Shown here: in pieces, positions 1 to 8,039 of the stretch | Numbering within the stretch: position 1 is the stretch's first letter | How the letters are laid out: every line of letters begins with the position of its first letter | From: Methanoregulaceae archaeon UXB-2016 | Lineage (GTDB): Archaea; Halobacteriota; Methanomicrobia; Methanomicrobiales; Methanospirillaceae | Direction of reading: 5' to 3' | Length of the DNA: 52,310 nucleotides | Assembly (NCBI GenBank): GCA_004332335.1 | Contig: SISS01000044.1 | Span: 1-52,310 of the forward strand | Program-made: the position numbers and the translations under genes | Notes under the pieces: generated by a model | What the model was told of the DNA's origin: nothing | What the model saw: the letters and a program-made list of their open reading frames with translations, nothing else | The model's database searches: none

Positions 1-3
1 GCT

Positions 4-666
4 TCAGGAGAGCGGAAGGATCAGCTGCTCGTCGTCCTCGCTCGGGCTGTTGACCCGGGAGGAGATCGGGTGGGCATCCATCGCTTCTGCTGAATAAGGC
101 GTGAGAAGCGCCTGTATCTCGTCCGATGCCGGCGGCTCGAGGGTCAGCCAGCGGACTTCGTCCTCGGGCTTCAGGATCACCGGCATCCGGTTATGGATCG
201 GGTTTACGAGCTCGTTGGCCTCCGTGGTGATGATCGTGTACGTGGGGAATGCCGCACCGCCGGCGTCGTGCCAGATCTCGTACAGGCCGGCGAATGCAAA
301 GAGGGGAACGTCCTTCAGGTGGAGGTAGTACGGTTGCTTTCGAGAACCGTCCTGCCTCCATTCGTAGAACCCGCTCGCGGGGATCAGGCAGCGGTTGTGC
401 TTCAGCAGTCCGCGAAACATCGGCTTCTCTGCCAGGGTCTCGGCCCGGGCATTGATGGGACGGTGCGATCGCTTCGGGTCCTTCGCCCAGTGCGGGACGA
501 GGCCCCACTCCATCATGACCATCTCGGTGTGCTCGTGCTGCACCACGACGGGCATGGTCTGAGAGGGTGCGACATTGAAACGGGAACGGCAGCCCAGTGT
601 CGACCGGTAGATCCGAAAACGATTACCGAGATCGTCCGTGCAGATCAGGGAGTATCGGCCGCACAT
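4..666 (-). CDS. SRAP-domain protein (HMCES/YedK family)
   Basis: 220-residue SOS-response-associated peptidase family protein. Members of this family form a covalent thiazolidine link between the N-terminal cysteine and abasic sites in single-stranded DNA, shielding them during replication. The family signature is complete: Met-Cys2-Gly-Arg-Tyr at the N-terminus (Cys2 becomes the reactive residue after Met removal), Asn31 in NVAPSQ, the WGLVP and NARAET motifs, the GFYEW glutamate and the HNRMP histidine near residue 155. The length is normal for the family and the protein ends inside the window. It is divergent from the gene at 778 across a short AT-rich promoter region. Function assignment is by motif; the protective role is known from family members, not shown here. 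Confidence 0.96.
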   Translation of the reverse strand: MCGRYSLICTDDLGNRFRIYRSTLGCRSRFNVAPSQTMPVVVQHEHTEMVMMEWGLVPHWAKDPKRSHRPINARAETLAEKPMFRGLLKHNRCLIPASGFYEWRQDGSRKQPYYLHLKDVPLFAFAGLYEIWHDAGGAAFPTYTIITTEANELVNPIHNRMPVILKPEDEVRWLTLEPPASDEIQALLTPYSAEAMDAHPISSRVNSPSEDDEQLILPLS

Positions 667-716
667 CGTACCCTTCCTCTCGCTCAGAGGGTATCAACTG
701 TGCTCCTGCCCGTTGA

Positions 717-735
717 GCATTATAAATATTTTATC
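717..735. promoter_or_regulatory. AT-rich shared divergent promoter
   Basis: The sequence ATTATAAATATTTTATCG sits between the divergent SRAP gene (ATG at 666) and the gene at 778. TTTATAAT-like boxes can be read on both strands: about 50 bases upstream of each start codon. It is the only strongly AT-rich stretch of this 111-base intergenic region, so the two genes probably share one promoter island. Inferred from sequence only. Confidence 0.6.
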
Positions 736-777
736 GAATAATTATTACTGTGGTGCATAGCACCGGGAGAAAAGAAC

Positions 778-1281
778 ATGGGAGATTTTGTCCAGAAGAC
801 GGTGACGCGCAGCGCGGTGCGCGTTCTTGCGTCGCCGATCGAGAGCATTGCGGAGTTCCAGACGATCGTCGCCGGCGTGATCACGAACAACCCGTTCGGC
901 TGCACGGCGTACCAGGTCGGGACCGAGAACCTCGATCCGGTCGAGAAGAGCCGCGAGGTGTACACGGCGCGGATGGTGTACCAGGACATGGAAGCCAAGG
1001 CTGTGGGTACGGTCGCGGTCAAGTCGCCGACGGTCGCTGCATACGGCACGAACGTCACGACCGTGATGGGGAATGCGGCCCTCGCGTCGGCCATGGGCGG
1101 GACCGCCGTCCATGCACTCGAGGACGACTCGTTCACGGCGGCTCTGCGCTGCCACGACCCGAACGGCGAGGTCTACACGGTCGCGTTCACGCGGGACCGG
1201 GTCACGATCGCGTCATACGAGGACGACGCGGTCCGCACCACGGTCGAGGCCTGGGCCGACACCGTGCCGGCGCTCGCGTAA
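778..1281 (+). CDS. conserved-looking hypothetical protein, 167 aa
   Basis: I do not recognise a named family. The protein is soluble in appearance, without signal peptide or membrane helix, and has an alternating beta-strand-like pattern (repeated short Val/Thr/Ala-rich stretches, then a GEVYTVAFTRDRVTI strand pair near the C-terminus). The start is supported by a GGGAGA ribosome-binding site eight bases upstream and by the TATA element near 725. Codon use matches the neighbours, so it is a real gene. Six bases after its stop a tiny membrane-protein frame begins, which may form an operon with it. No function is proposed. Confidence 0.75.
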   Translation: MGDFVQKTVTRSAVRVLASPIESIAEFQTIVAGVITNNPFGCTAYQVGTENLDPVEKSREVYTARMVYQDMEAKAVGTVAVKSPTVAAYGTNVTTVMGNAALASAMGGTAVHALEDDSFTAALRCHDPNGEVYTVAFTRDRVTIASYEDDAVRTTVEAWADTVPALA

Positions 1282-1287
1282 GGGCAC

Positions 1288-1413
1288 ATGGATCTCGTCA
1301 GGATCGGTATCGGCTCCATTGTGGGGTTCCTGGTAATCTGGGTCCTGCGACGGCTGGGGCTCTGGTTGGACTGGGGTTGGAGAGCGGCCCCGGTTCGCTG
1401 GCGGCTCTGGTGA
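1288..1413 (+). CDS. possible small single-pass membrane protein, 41 aa
   Basis: Short frame starting MDLVRIGIGSIV and ending with APVRWRLW. Residues about 5 to 20 form a hydrophobic helix (IGIGSIVGFLVIWVL) followed by Arg and Trp residues, a typical arrangement for a small inner-membrane protein with a positively charged interfacial tail. It starts six bases after the stop of the 778-1281 gene, with a weak AAGGG ribosome-binding site, and is followed about 40 bases later by a hairpin plus T-run. Position and composition favour a real small gene; there is no homology evidence I can give. Confidence 0.45.
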   Translation: MDLVRIGIGSIVGFLVIWVLRRLGLWLDWGWRAAPVRWRLW

Positions 1414-1450
1414 GATGAACTCAAAGGGGTGGTAATATCAGGGTGGTAGT

Positions 1451-1486
1451 CCGGCGGTGCCACGCCGCCGGCTGCCTTCTGTTTTT
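1451..1486 (+). terminator. hairpin and T-run terminator
   Basis: Perfect 7-bp inverted repeat CCGGCGG / CCGCCGG with a seven-base loop (1451-1471), followed by a pyrimidine-rich stretch with five consecutive T at 1482-1486. It lies about 40 bases after the small membrane protein frame and probably ends the 778-1413 transcription unit. Confidence 0.5.
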
Positions 1487-1500
1487 GGGCTCTATTGGTG

Positions 1501-1520
1501 CGGCACGGTCGTGCCGTTTA
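1501..1520 (+). terminator. second hairpin with T/A-rich flank
   Basis: CGGCAC-GGTC-GTGCCG is a perfect 6-bp inverted repeat directly followed by TTTAAATA. It may be a backup terminator for the upstream genes or a protein-binding palindrome. Confidence 0.3.
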
Positions 1521-1699
1521 AATAGCCCAAACCTCAATTTTACGCGCGCCGCTGATCGGAAGAGTGAGGGTATCTGAAAAAAACGTCATACCCGGCGTTC
1601 TATTGCGATTTTAAGCCATTTCCGTGGATTGGCTTAGTACTTTATATGGGGATGTGCGGTCAGCTTCTATATCGCAGGCTATAACATCCGCAGAATGAT

Positions 1700-1704
1700 A
1701 AAAA
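1700..1704 (-). terminator. oligo-T stop of the tRNA-Gly gene
   Basis: Read on the minus strand there is a run of five T (CTTTTTATC) about 40 bases after the tRNA 3' end. Archaeal RNA polymerase stops at such runs without needing a hairpin. Confidence 0.4.
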
Positions 1705-1743
1705 GTTCTCGTAAATTCAGGGATTCGGAATTTACGTCCGGAT

Positions 1744-1813
1744 GCGATAGCCGGGATTCGAACCCGAGTTAGAGGCTTGGGAAGCCCCTGTCCTACCACT
1801 AGACTACTATCGC
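1744..1813 (-). tRNA. tRNA-Gly (anticodon CCC)
   Basis: Read on the minus strand the 70 bases fold into a full cloverleaf. The acceptor stem GCGATAG pairs perfectly with CTATCGC. The D arm contains AGTGGTAGGAC. The anticodon stem GGGGC/GCCTC (one G-U pair) closes the loop TTCCCAA, giving anticodon CCC for the glycine codon GGG. The T arm contains GGTTCGAATCC. CCA is not encoded, as is common in archaea. No intron is visible in the anticodon loop. An AATAAATT element about 20 bases upstream may be the promoter. Confidence 0.95.
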
Positions 1814-1869
1814 AGCTGGTACCCTGAATTTATTGGTCAGATGACGATATCAACCTTATCGGGGAAAGC

Positions 1870-2019
1870 CTAGAGCTTCCCCTCGTACTTCTCGGGGTTC
1901 GCGTCGAAGGCCTTCTTGCACCCTGGCGCGCAGAAGTAGACCTTCTTCCCCTGGTAGTCGCTCGACCACTTCGCGGTCGACTCGTCGACCTCCATGTCGC
2001 AGACCGGATCCTTTGCCAT
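1870..2019 (-). CDS. YHS-domain mini-protein, 49 aa
   Basis: A complete stand-alone YHS domain: DPVCDMEV near the N-terminus, KVYFCAPGCKKAF in the middle, NPEKY at the end. YHS domains are small metal-associated modules often found next to or fused with heavy-metal ATPases and oxygenases; the conserved cysteines here (Cys7, and the pair in FCAPGC) fit metal binding. The start is supported by GGAG eight bases upstream of ATG at 2019. CopA lies 3.5 kb further on, so a link to metal handling is possible but only inferred. Confidence 0.85.
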   Translation of the reverse strand: MAKDPVCDMEVDESTAKWSSDYQGKKVYFCAPGCKKAFDANPEKYEGKL

Positions 2020-2048
2020 TTTTATCGCTCCGACGGCCCTGCCGTCAT

Positions 2049-2074
2049 CAGGAGTACGGCTCCTGCGATAAAAA
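2049..2074 (-). terminator. oligo-T and hairpin after the glycosyltransferase gene
   Basis: On the minus strand, just after the stop of the 2083-2850 gene, there are five T (2070-2074) followed by the perfect hairpin CAGGAG-CCGTA-CTCCTG (2065-2049). The T-run can end the upstream gene. The hairpin lies in the leader of the YHS gene, and the same TTTTTATC could also be that gene's TATA box, so this short region may do both jobs. Confidence 0.4.
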
Positions 2075-2082
2075 GGTGGGGG

Positions 2083-2850
2083 TCAGACCCGCTGATGTTT
2101 CCGGATCAGCGAGAGCGAGTTCGAGAAGAGCGAGGTCGTGACGAGGACCATCCCCACGACAGCGAGGGCGGCCCCGGTCACGAGCCCCTCGGCGTGGAGG
2201 AGTGCGGTCGCGTTGAACGACGAGAGCGACCAGCCTGCAGCGCCGATGCCGGCCGAGAGGAAGACCGAGCCGCAGACGGCCGAGGTCGCATGCGGCTGGG
2301 AGACGGTGAAGAGACCCAGTACGCTCGAGGAGAGGGTCGGCGATGCGGTCCGCGCCTCGCCCTCGTCCGGGATCTGGAGAGTCCGGACCCGGAGGCCGGC
2401 GGCCGCGGCGACCGCGATCAGCCCCCCCGGCTCCTGGAGGCGGTCCCCCTCTGCGGCCGCGAGCTCGATGGTGCGGCGGTCGAGCACGAGCAGGCCGGCC
2501 TTCCCGTCCCCGCTCTCCCCAACCACGAGGTCGGCCGAACCGTCGCGGACCGGCCCGGTCAGGCGCGTGATGCATTCCTGCCGGCAGAGCTGGTCGTCGA
2601 AGAGGACCACGAGCAGGTCGGCACCGGTCCGTTCCGCATAGGCGACCGCCTCGCGCATCCCGTCTCCCGGGGAGCCGGACGGCGTGCGGGTCACCAGCGG
2701 GGTGCCCGTGCAGGCGACGATCTCGGCCGTCCCGTCGGTCGAGCCCTCATCGATCACGACCACCGCATCGGCGGCCTGCCTCGCCCGCATGATCAGGGAT
2801 CCGATCACCAGTTCGGCATTTCGACATGGCAATGCAACAAGCCCGCTCAT
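2083..2850 (-). CDS. membrane-anchored family 2 glycosyltransferase-like protein
   Basis: 255 residues. The N-terminal half resembles the GT-A fold of family 2 glycosyltransferases: a beta strand and a CRNAELVIGSLI helix, VVVIDEGSTDGTAEI (nucleotide-binding DxGSxDGT motif), and LLVVLFDDQLC in the position of the usual DxD/DGQ metal site. The C-terminal third has two or three hydrophobic helices (about residues 170 to 240) ending in a basic tail, so it is membrane-attached. Such proteins usually transfer sugars to polyprenyl phosphate or assemble surface glycans. The start has a GGAGTG ribosome-binding site, and a TATATATT promoter lies 65 bases upstream. The DDQ variant of the metal site makes the exact activity uncertain. 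Confidence 0.75.
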   Translation of the reverse strand: MSGLVALPCRNAELVIGSLIMRARQAADAVVVIDEGSTDGTAEIVACTGTPLVTRTPSGSPGDGMREAVAYAERTGADLLVVLFDDQLCRQECITRLTGPVRDGSADLVVGESGDGKAGLLVLDRRTIELAAAEGDRLQEPGGLIAVAAAAGLRVRTLQIPDEGEARTASPTLSSSVLGLFTVSQPHATSAVCGSVFLSAGIGAAGWSLSSFNATALLHAEGLVTGAALAVVGMVLVTTSLFSNSLSLIRKHQRV

Positions 2851-2913
2851 TCAGTCCACTCCGGGTCCCTGTGTGCATCACCCATCCGCGCTTGCGGGAT
2901 ACTACTGCCAGGG

Positions 2914-2922
2914 AATATATAA
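2914..2922 (-). promoter_or_regulatory. TATA box for the glycosyltransferase gene
   Basis: On the minus strand the sequence reads GTTATATATTCC, a good archaeal TATA box in an otherwise GC-rich region, about 65 bases before the ATG at 2850. The 2851-3066 spacer holds no credible gene. Confidence 0.5.
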
Positions 2923-3066
2923 CAGTATTCACTGTCGATATTCAGCCGGTTCCGTACGGAAGAGAGAATCAACAACCAGGACCACATCCTGCAGCGTGAC
3001 GCCCGGGACCGCTGCATATTCATTCCAGATCCATGTCGCCGTCCGGAGATAAGAGCCTGTCTCTTT

Positions 3067-3525
3067 TTATCGGCGTCGGCGAAGGCATAATATGGTGGCC
3101 CCTGCTGCCGCAAGGAGCGCAATCGGGGCCGTATCGCCGGCCTTTCGAAACGTCTCGGTCACGATCGGCGGGATCGGCGCCGGGCCGGGCGTGGCCGGTG
3201 CGGTCGTCGGCAGGACCCGCTCGGTCGGGTAGCTGAAGGCGAGCATGACCAGGGTCTCGGTCGGTGCGGGCGATGGCGGGGGCGGCGGCGGCTCGGGCGT
3301 GGGGGTGGGCGGCCGTGCCGTCTGCCGGATCGTCGGCCAGGGCGTCGCATCGTCCGGGTGCCCCTCACCGCTCGCCGGGGGGCCCGGGGCGAACACAGGC
3401 GGGGGTGCGGGCGCGGCTGTGACCGGGACCCAGGCCGTCGGCCGGGCCGGGAGCAGACCTGCCGCGGCCGGCACGAGCAGGGCGATCACGAGCACGAGTG
3501 CGAGGAGCCCGGCCGCCTTCATCAT
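3067..3525 (-). CDS. exported proline-rich protein with C-terminal membrane tail
   Basis: 152 residues starting MMKAAGLLALVLVIALL, a clear signal peptide or N-terminal membrane helix. The middle is very rich in Pro, Thr and Ala (for example TPTPEPPPPPPSPAPTET), which suggests an extended, possibly glycosylated stalk. The C-terminus has a KAGDTAP motif, a hydrophobic helix (IALLAAAGATILCL) and four arginines, the tripartite layout of proteins processed or anchored at the cell surface by sortase-like enzymes. It begins 23 bases after the stop of the histidine kinase gene on the same strand, so the two are probably cotranscribed. No catalytic domain is visible. A longer upstream reading in the same frame overlaps the kinase and is not credible. 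Confidence 0.7.
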   Translation of the reverse strand: MMKAAGLLALVLVIALLVPAAAGLLPARPTAWVPVTAAPAPPPVFAPGPPASGEGHPDDATPWPTIRQTARPPTPTPEPPPPPPSPAPTETLVMLAFSYPTERVLPTTAPATPGPAPIPPIVTETFRKAGDTAPIALLAAAGATILCLRRRR

Positions 3526-3548
3526 CGGATCTCTGTCGGGAGGCGGCT

Positions 3549-5447
3549 TCAGGCTTCCGGCTTGCTCTCCCGCCCCAGGCAGGGGCGGGCCCGGTCTCCG
3601 GGCAGGGTGAAGAAGAAGGTCGTGCCGCGCCCGAACTCGGAGGCGACCCAGATCCGGCCGCCGTGCCGCTCCACGACCTTCTTGCAGATCGGCAGGCCCA
3701 CGCCAGTCCCCTGGTAGTGTTCGCGGGTGTGCAGGCGCTGGAAGAGCACGAAGATCCGGTCGAAGTACTCGGGCTCGATCCCGATCCCGTTGTCGGCGAC
3801 CGCAAACCGCCACCTCCCGTCCTCACGCTCGGCCGCGATCCGGATGCGCGGGGGCTCGCCCGACCGGAACTTGATCGCGTTCTCGAGCAGGTGGGTGAAG
3901 ACGAGCGTGATCTCAGCCGGATCGCCGCAGACGACCGGAAGCGGGTCGTGCGTGACCACGGCCCCGGTCTCGCGGATCAGGTGGCGGTGGTCGCGCAGGA
4001 CGTCGCGGATCACCTGCTCGCAGTCCACGAGCGAGAACGGCCGTTTCTTGGTCCCGACGCGCGAGAGGAGGAGCAGGTCCTGGACCAGCCCCTGCATCCG
4101 GAGGCCGCCCTCGACGATGTAGCCCAGGATCTCGTCCGCGTCCTCGTCGAGCCGGCCCCGGTACTGCCGCTCGAGGAGCTGGACATGCGAGACCACGGTC
4201 CGGACCGGTTCCTGCAGGTCGTGGCTGGCCACGTAGGCATACCGCTCGAGGTCCTCGTTCGAGACCTCGAGCTCGTCCACGGCGGCCCGGAGGCGCGCCT
4301 CGACCTCGACCCGGGCCGTGACGTCCTGGCCCTGGACCACGGTCGCCGTGACCGCGCCCGTCTCGTCGCGGAGCGTGGCTGCAGTCCAGAGCACGGTCCT
4401 CTCCGTGCCGTCGCGGTGACGGACCGGTCGCTCGACCCCGTCGGGGAGGTCCCGGACGTCGGCCAGTGTCGCGGCGAACCCGGGCAGGACCTCGTCGATC
4501 GGCCGGCCCGCAAGGCCCTGGGCGCTCCGGCCGGTCAGCCGCTCGAACGCCCGGTTCAGGCGCGTGACCCGGTCCCCGCTGTCGAGGACCAGGATCGGGC
4601 CCGGGGCGTGCTCGAGCAGGCTGTCCGCGTACTCGCGGGCCTCGCGGAGCTCGTTCGTCCGCGAGGAGAGGTCGTGAAAGAGGACGGCGTAGGGCCTTCG
4701 GACCCCGAACTCGACGATCGCCCGGGCAAAGAGGTAGAACGCGAGGAGGCGGAGCAGGTGCCCGAACAGGTTCAGGGCCCCTGTCCGGTCGAGGTAGAGC
4801 GCGAGGCAGACCTCGGCCGCCAGGTAGGCGCCGAGCGCGCCCAGGAGCGTCCGGAGCATCGCCTCGTCGAATGCGGCCCGCCGGCGGAAGAGGAGGAGCA
4901 TGCCCAAGCCGATCATCAGCACGATCATTCCCTCGATCACGACCCCGGCCGGGGTCGCCCCCCCTCCCTCGACAACCACGCGCGGGAGGCGCCCGAGGGC
5001 GATCAGCCCGAGAAGGCCGGCGGTCGCGAGTGTATACGTCCCGAGGAGGGGCCCGGCCCGGACCTTCCGACCGATCGAGAGCGGGGCGGCGATCGCGGTC
5101 GCGCCGGCGAGGATACCCCCCGCGATCCAGAAGAGAGCCGCCGTGTCGGTCGTGGCTCCCGGTACGCCCAGCCCGTCGAATGCGAGCACGTGCAGGAGGG
5201 CCAGGCCGGCCACGAAGAGCAGGCCGACCCCGAGGACGAGGAAGTAGGCGTTCTCGAGGTACGGCCGGCTCGACCAGACGAGGATGAAGATCGCGAACGC
5301 CACGGCGACCGCCACGAGCTCGATCAGGGTTTGAAAGAGCAGATAGTCGGCCGCGGCGAGGACGAGGAAGCCCGCCGTCAGCAGCGCCGCCGCTCCGCCG
5401 AGCAGGAGAGTGCGCGAGGTGGAGGGAGCGACCGATGCCATGAGCAT
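3549..5447 (-). CDS. membrane sensor histidine kinase (MASE3-like, PAS, HisKA, HATPase)
   Basis: 632 residues. About eight membrane helices fill residues 10-245, resembling the MASE3-type sensor domain; a PAS domain follows (about 275-380), then HisKA with the H-box YVASHDLQEPVRTV (phospho-acceptor His409), then the ATPase domain with LENAIKF (N box, Asn523), DNGIGIEP (552 on) and GTGVGLPICKK. The ASHDLQEP form is common in archaeal and cyanobacterial kinases. There is no receiver domain and no response regulator nearby, so the output partner is elsewhere. The start has GGAG nine bases upstream. It lies 42 bases after copA and before the exported proline-rich gene, so it may belong to the copper gene unit. 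The ligand is unknown. Confidence 0.93.
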   Translation of the reverse strand: MLMASVAPSTSRTLLLGGAAALLTAGFLVLAAADYLLFQTLIELVAVAVAFAIFILVWSSRPYLENAYFLVLGVGLLFVAGLALLHVLAFDGLGVPGATTDTAALFWIAGGILAGATAIAAPLSIGRKVRAGPLLGTYTLATAGLLGLIALGRLPRVVVEGGGATPAGVVIEGMIVLMIGLGMLLLFRRRAAFDEAMLRTLLGALGAYLAAEVCLALYLDRTGALNLFGHLLRLLAFYLFARAIVEFGVRRPYAVLFHDLSSRTNELREAREYADSLLEHAPGPILVLDSGDRVTRLNRAFERLTGRSAQGLAGRPIDEVLPGFAATLADVRDLPDGVERPVRHRDGTERTVLWTAATLRDETGAVTATVVQGQDVTARVEVEARLRAAVDELEVSNEDLERYAYVASHDLQEPVRTVVSHVQLLERQYRGRLDEDADEILGYIVEGGLRMQGLVQDLLLLSRVGTKKRPFSLVDCEQVIRDVLRDHRHLIRETGAVVTHDPLPVVCGDPAEITLVFTHLLENAIKFRSGEPPRIRIAAEREDGRWRFAVADNGIGIEPEYFDRIFVLFQRLHTREHYQGTGVGLPICKKVVERHGGRIWVASEFGRGTTFFFTLPGDRARPCLGRESKPEA

Positions 5448-5489
5448 TTCTGATGCTCCCGCTCGTCGCTGAAGATGATAATGGTTTTC

Positions 5490-7940
5490 CTAGTGGTCGG
5501 TTGGCGGGCTCCGCCGGACCCGGGGGGTCCAGGTCCGGAGCAGGAGCGAGAGCGAGACGACCGTGACCGAGGAGAGGGCCATCGCGGCCGCGGCCCACTC
5601 GGGCCGGAAGACGATCCCCGTGAACGGGTAGATCACGCCGGCCGCGACCGGGATCAGGGCCGAGTTGTAGAAGAAGGCCCAGAAGATGTTCTGCCGGATC
5701 CGGCGCATCACCTTCCGGCCGAGCTCGAGCGCGGCGACCGCGTCGAGGAGGTCCGAGCGGATCAGCACGACGTCGCCCGACTCGATCGCGACGTCGGTCC
5801 CCGAGCCGATCGCGATCCCGAGCTCGGCCGTCGCGAGCGCGGGAGCGTCGTTGATCCCGTCGCCGACGTACGCGACCCGTTCGCCCGCCTCCTGGAGTCG
5901 CCGGACCTCATCGGCCTTCTCGCCGGGCAGGACCTCGGAGAGCACCCGGTCGATCCCGATGCGCCGGGCGATCGCGTCGGCCGTCCGCCGGTTGTCGCCC
6001 GTGATCATCGCGACCGAGAGGCCCATCGCCTTCAGGGCCGCGATCGCCTGCGGCGTCGTCTCCTTGACCGGGTCCTCGATCCCGATCACGCCCGCGGCCT
6101 CGCCGTCGACACCCACGAAGACCGCGGTCTTCCCCGCCTCCTCGAGGGCGCGGGCGGCCTCGTCGGCCCCGGGCGGCAGGGCGATCCCGCGGTCGGCCAG
6201 GAGCGAGCGCGAGCCGACCAGCACCTCGCGGCCGTCCACGCGCCCGCTCACCCCGCGCCCGGCCAGGGTGTCGAAGCCGTCGGCCTCTCCGACGGGCACC
6301 CCCTCGGCCCCGGCCGCGTCCACGACCGCGAGCGCGAGCGGGTGCTGCGAGTTCGCCTCGACCGCGGCCGCGAGCGAGAGGACGGCTCCGCGATCGAGCC
6401 CGAGGGGCAGCACGTCCGTGACCGCGGGTGCGCCGCGGGTCAGCGTCCCCGTCTTGTCGAACGCGACGAGCGTGACCCGCTCCGCGTTCTCCAGCGCCTC
6501 GCCGCTCCGGACCAGGACGCCGAGCTCGGCCCCGCGCCCGACCCCGACCGTGACCGCCGTCGGGGTCGCGAGCCCGAGCGCGCAGGGGCAGGCGACCACG
6601 AGGACCGAGATCAGCGCGGTCAGGGCGAAGAGGAGGGTCGCGCCGAGCAGGAAGTACCAGGCCGCGAACGCGGCGATCGCGATCGCGAGCACGACCGGGA
6701 TGAACCAGGTGACGGCCCGGTCCGCGATCCGCTGCACGGGAGGGCGCGAGCCCTGGGCCTGCTCCACGAGCGCGATGATCTGGGCGAGCACGGTCTCGCG
6801 CCCGACGCGCTCGGCCCGGAACCGGAGGACCGAGTTCTGGTTGATCGTGCCCCCGACCACGTCGTCCCCCGCACGCTTGGCCACCGGGACGGGCTCGCCC
6901 GTGATCATGGACTCGTCCACGAAGCTCTCGCCCTCCTCGACCTCACCGTCGACCGGGACCCGCTCGCCCGGCCGGACCAGCACCAGGTCGCCCGGCACGA
7001 CGTCCTCGATCCGGACCTCGGCCTCGGCTCCGTCCCGGAGCACGGTCGCGGTCCTGGGCGCGAGGTTCATCAGGGCCCGGATCGCCTGGCCCGTCCGGCC
7101 CTTGGCCCGGGCCTCGAGGTACCGGCCCAGGGTCAGGAACGCGGCGAGCATCAGGGCCGTCTCGTAGAACATGAACTCGTGCGAGAGGACGAACCCGAGG
7201 GTGCCCATCACCGACGCGACATAGGCGACCCCGATCCCCATCGCGTACATCACGTCCATGTTCAGGGTCCGGTTCCGGAGGCCGAGCCAGGCCGCGCGGA
7301 AGATCGGGGCCGCGACATAGACGAAGGCCGGTGTCGCCACGGCGAGGTGAATCCAGGAGAGGATGTGCATGGGGACCCCGAGAGGGAACCACATCGAGAG
7401 CATCAGGGGGATGGCGACGCCGAACCCGACAAGGATGCGCCGGCGCTTGTCCGCCAGGTCCGCCTCGACCGCGGCCCGCTCGGCCTCCTCGGAGAGCTCG
7501 CCCTCGAGTCCGAGGTACTGGTACCCGGCCGCCTCGACCGCATCGCCCATCTCGCGGACCGTCACGAGGGAGGGGTTGTAGACCACGTGCGCCCGCTCGG
7601 TCGCGAGGTTGACCTGCGCTCCAGTGACACCCGGGACCGAGCGGAGGGCCTCCTCGATCGTCTGGACGCACATGGCGCAGACCATGCCGCCGACCCGGAG
7701 CGTCGCCTCGGCGTGGACGACGCCGTACCCGGCATCGACGACGGCCCGTTCGAGCGCGGTGAGGTCGGTCTTCTCAGGGTCGTACTCGACCTCGGCCGTG
7801 TTCGCGGCCAGGTTGACCCGGGCCGAGCGGACGGCCGGGTCGTTCTTCAGGGCCTCCTCGACCGCGAGCGAGCAGGTCGCGCAGTGCATGCCCGAGAGCT
7901 TCAGCGCGGCGCGCCGGGTCTCGCCCCATTCATCGGCCAT
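5490..7940 (-). CDS. copA: copper-exporting P1B-type ATPase CopA
   Basis: 816 residues, counted from the ATG at 7940 that has a strong GAGGAG site; a longer in-frame start upstream is less likely. Two N-terminal heavy-metal-associated domains carry CATC (20-23) and CAMC (88-91). The ATPase core shows TGEP (347-350), the membrane CPC metal site (451-453), DKTGT with the phosphorylated Asp495, the SQHPLA histidine-proline pair (533-534) and GDGINDAP (693-700). YNSALIP and MALSSVTV in the last helices fit the Cu(I)-selective P1B-1 group. It pumps Cu(I) out of the cytoplasm at the cost of ATP. It follows the GATE protein gene at a distance of 99 bases, and a histidine kinase gene follows it, all on the same strand. 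Confidence 0.96.
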   Translation of the reverse strand: MADEWGETRRAALKLSGMHCATCSLAVEEALKNDPAVRSARVNLAANTAEVEYDPEKTDLTALERAVVDAGYGVVHAEATLRVGGMVCAMCVQTIEEALRSVPGVTGAQVNLATERAHVVYNPSLVTVREMGDAVEAAGYQYLGLEGELSEEAERAAVEADLADKRRRILVGFGVAIPLMLSMWFPLGVPMHILSWIHLAVATPAFVYVAAPIFRAAWLGLRNRTLNMDVMYAMGIGVAYVASVMGTLGFVLSHEFMFYETALMLAAFLTLGRYLEARAKGRTGQAIRALMNLAPRTATVLRDGAEAEVRIEDVVPGDLVLVRPGERVPVDGEVEEGESFVDESMITGEPVPVAKRAGDDVVGGTINQNSVLRFRAERVGRETVLAQIIALVEQAQGSRPPVQRIADRAVTWFIPVVLAIAIAAFAAWYFLLGATLLFALTALISVLVVACPCALGLATPTAVTVGVGRGAELGVLVRSGEALENAERVTLVAFDKTGTLTRGAPAVTDVLPLGLDRGAVLSLAAAVEANSQHPLALAVVDAAGAEGVPVGEADGFDTLAGRGVSGRVDGREVLVGSRSLLADRGIALPPGADEAARALEEAGKTAVFVGVDGEAAGVIGIEDPVKETTPQAIAALKAMGLSVAMITGDNRRTADAIARRIGIDRVLSEVLPGEKADEVRRLQEAGERVAYVGDGINDAPALATAELGIAIGSGTDVAIESGDVVLIRSDLLDAVAALELGRKVMRRIRQNIFWAFFYNSALIPVAAGVIYPFTGIVFRPEWAAAAMALSSVTVVSLSLLLRTWTPRVRRSPPTDH

Positions 7941-8039
7941 TACCGACTCCTCTACGGGCCGAGAGAAAAAGCTGCCGCGTCGGAGGCTCGAACGGGTCTC
8001 CTGGAGGGCGGAATAAGCGAGATCCGGCCTCAACCGGGT

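Larger units (their letters stand above)
1414..1743. other. intergenic stretch without a convincing gene
   Basis: About 330 bases that hold two GC-rich hairpins with T-rich 3' flanks (1451-1486 and 1501-1520), a more AT-rich part, and the oligo-T terminator of the tRNA gene on the minus strand near 1700. The open frame that could be read leftward across 1611-1799 runs through the tRNA and is not credible. I see no other gene here. Confidence 0.6.

Noticed and set aside
1611-1799. 62-residue leftward frame
   Set aside because: Begins inside the tRNA-Gly gene and runs over its terminator.
2847-3122. 91-residue leftward frame between the glycosyltransferase and the proline-rich gene
   Set aside because: Overlaps the promoter region and TATA box of the glycosyltransferase gene; no ribosome-binding site or fold.
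3498-5453. 651-residue open frame antisense to the histidine kinase
   Set aside because: Composition is the mirror of GC-biased codons (Glu/Arg/Asp/Pro-rich, no fold), and the opposite strand has complete kinase motifs.
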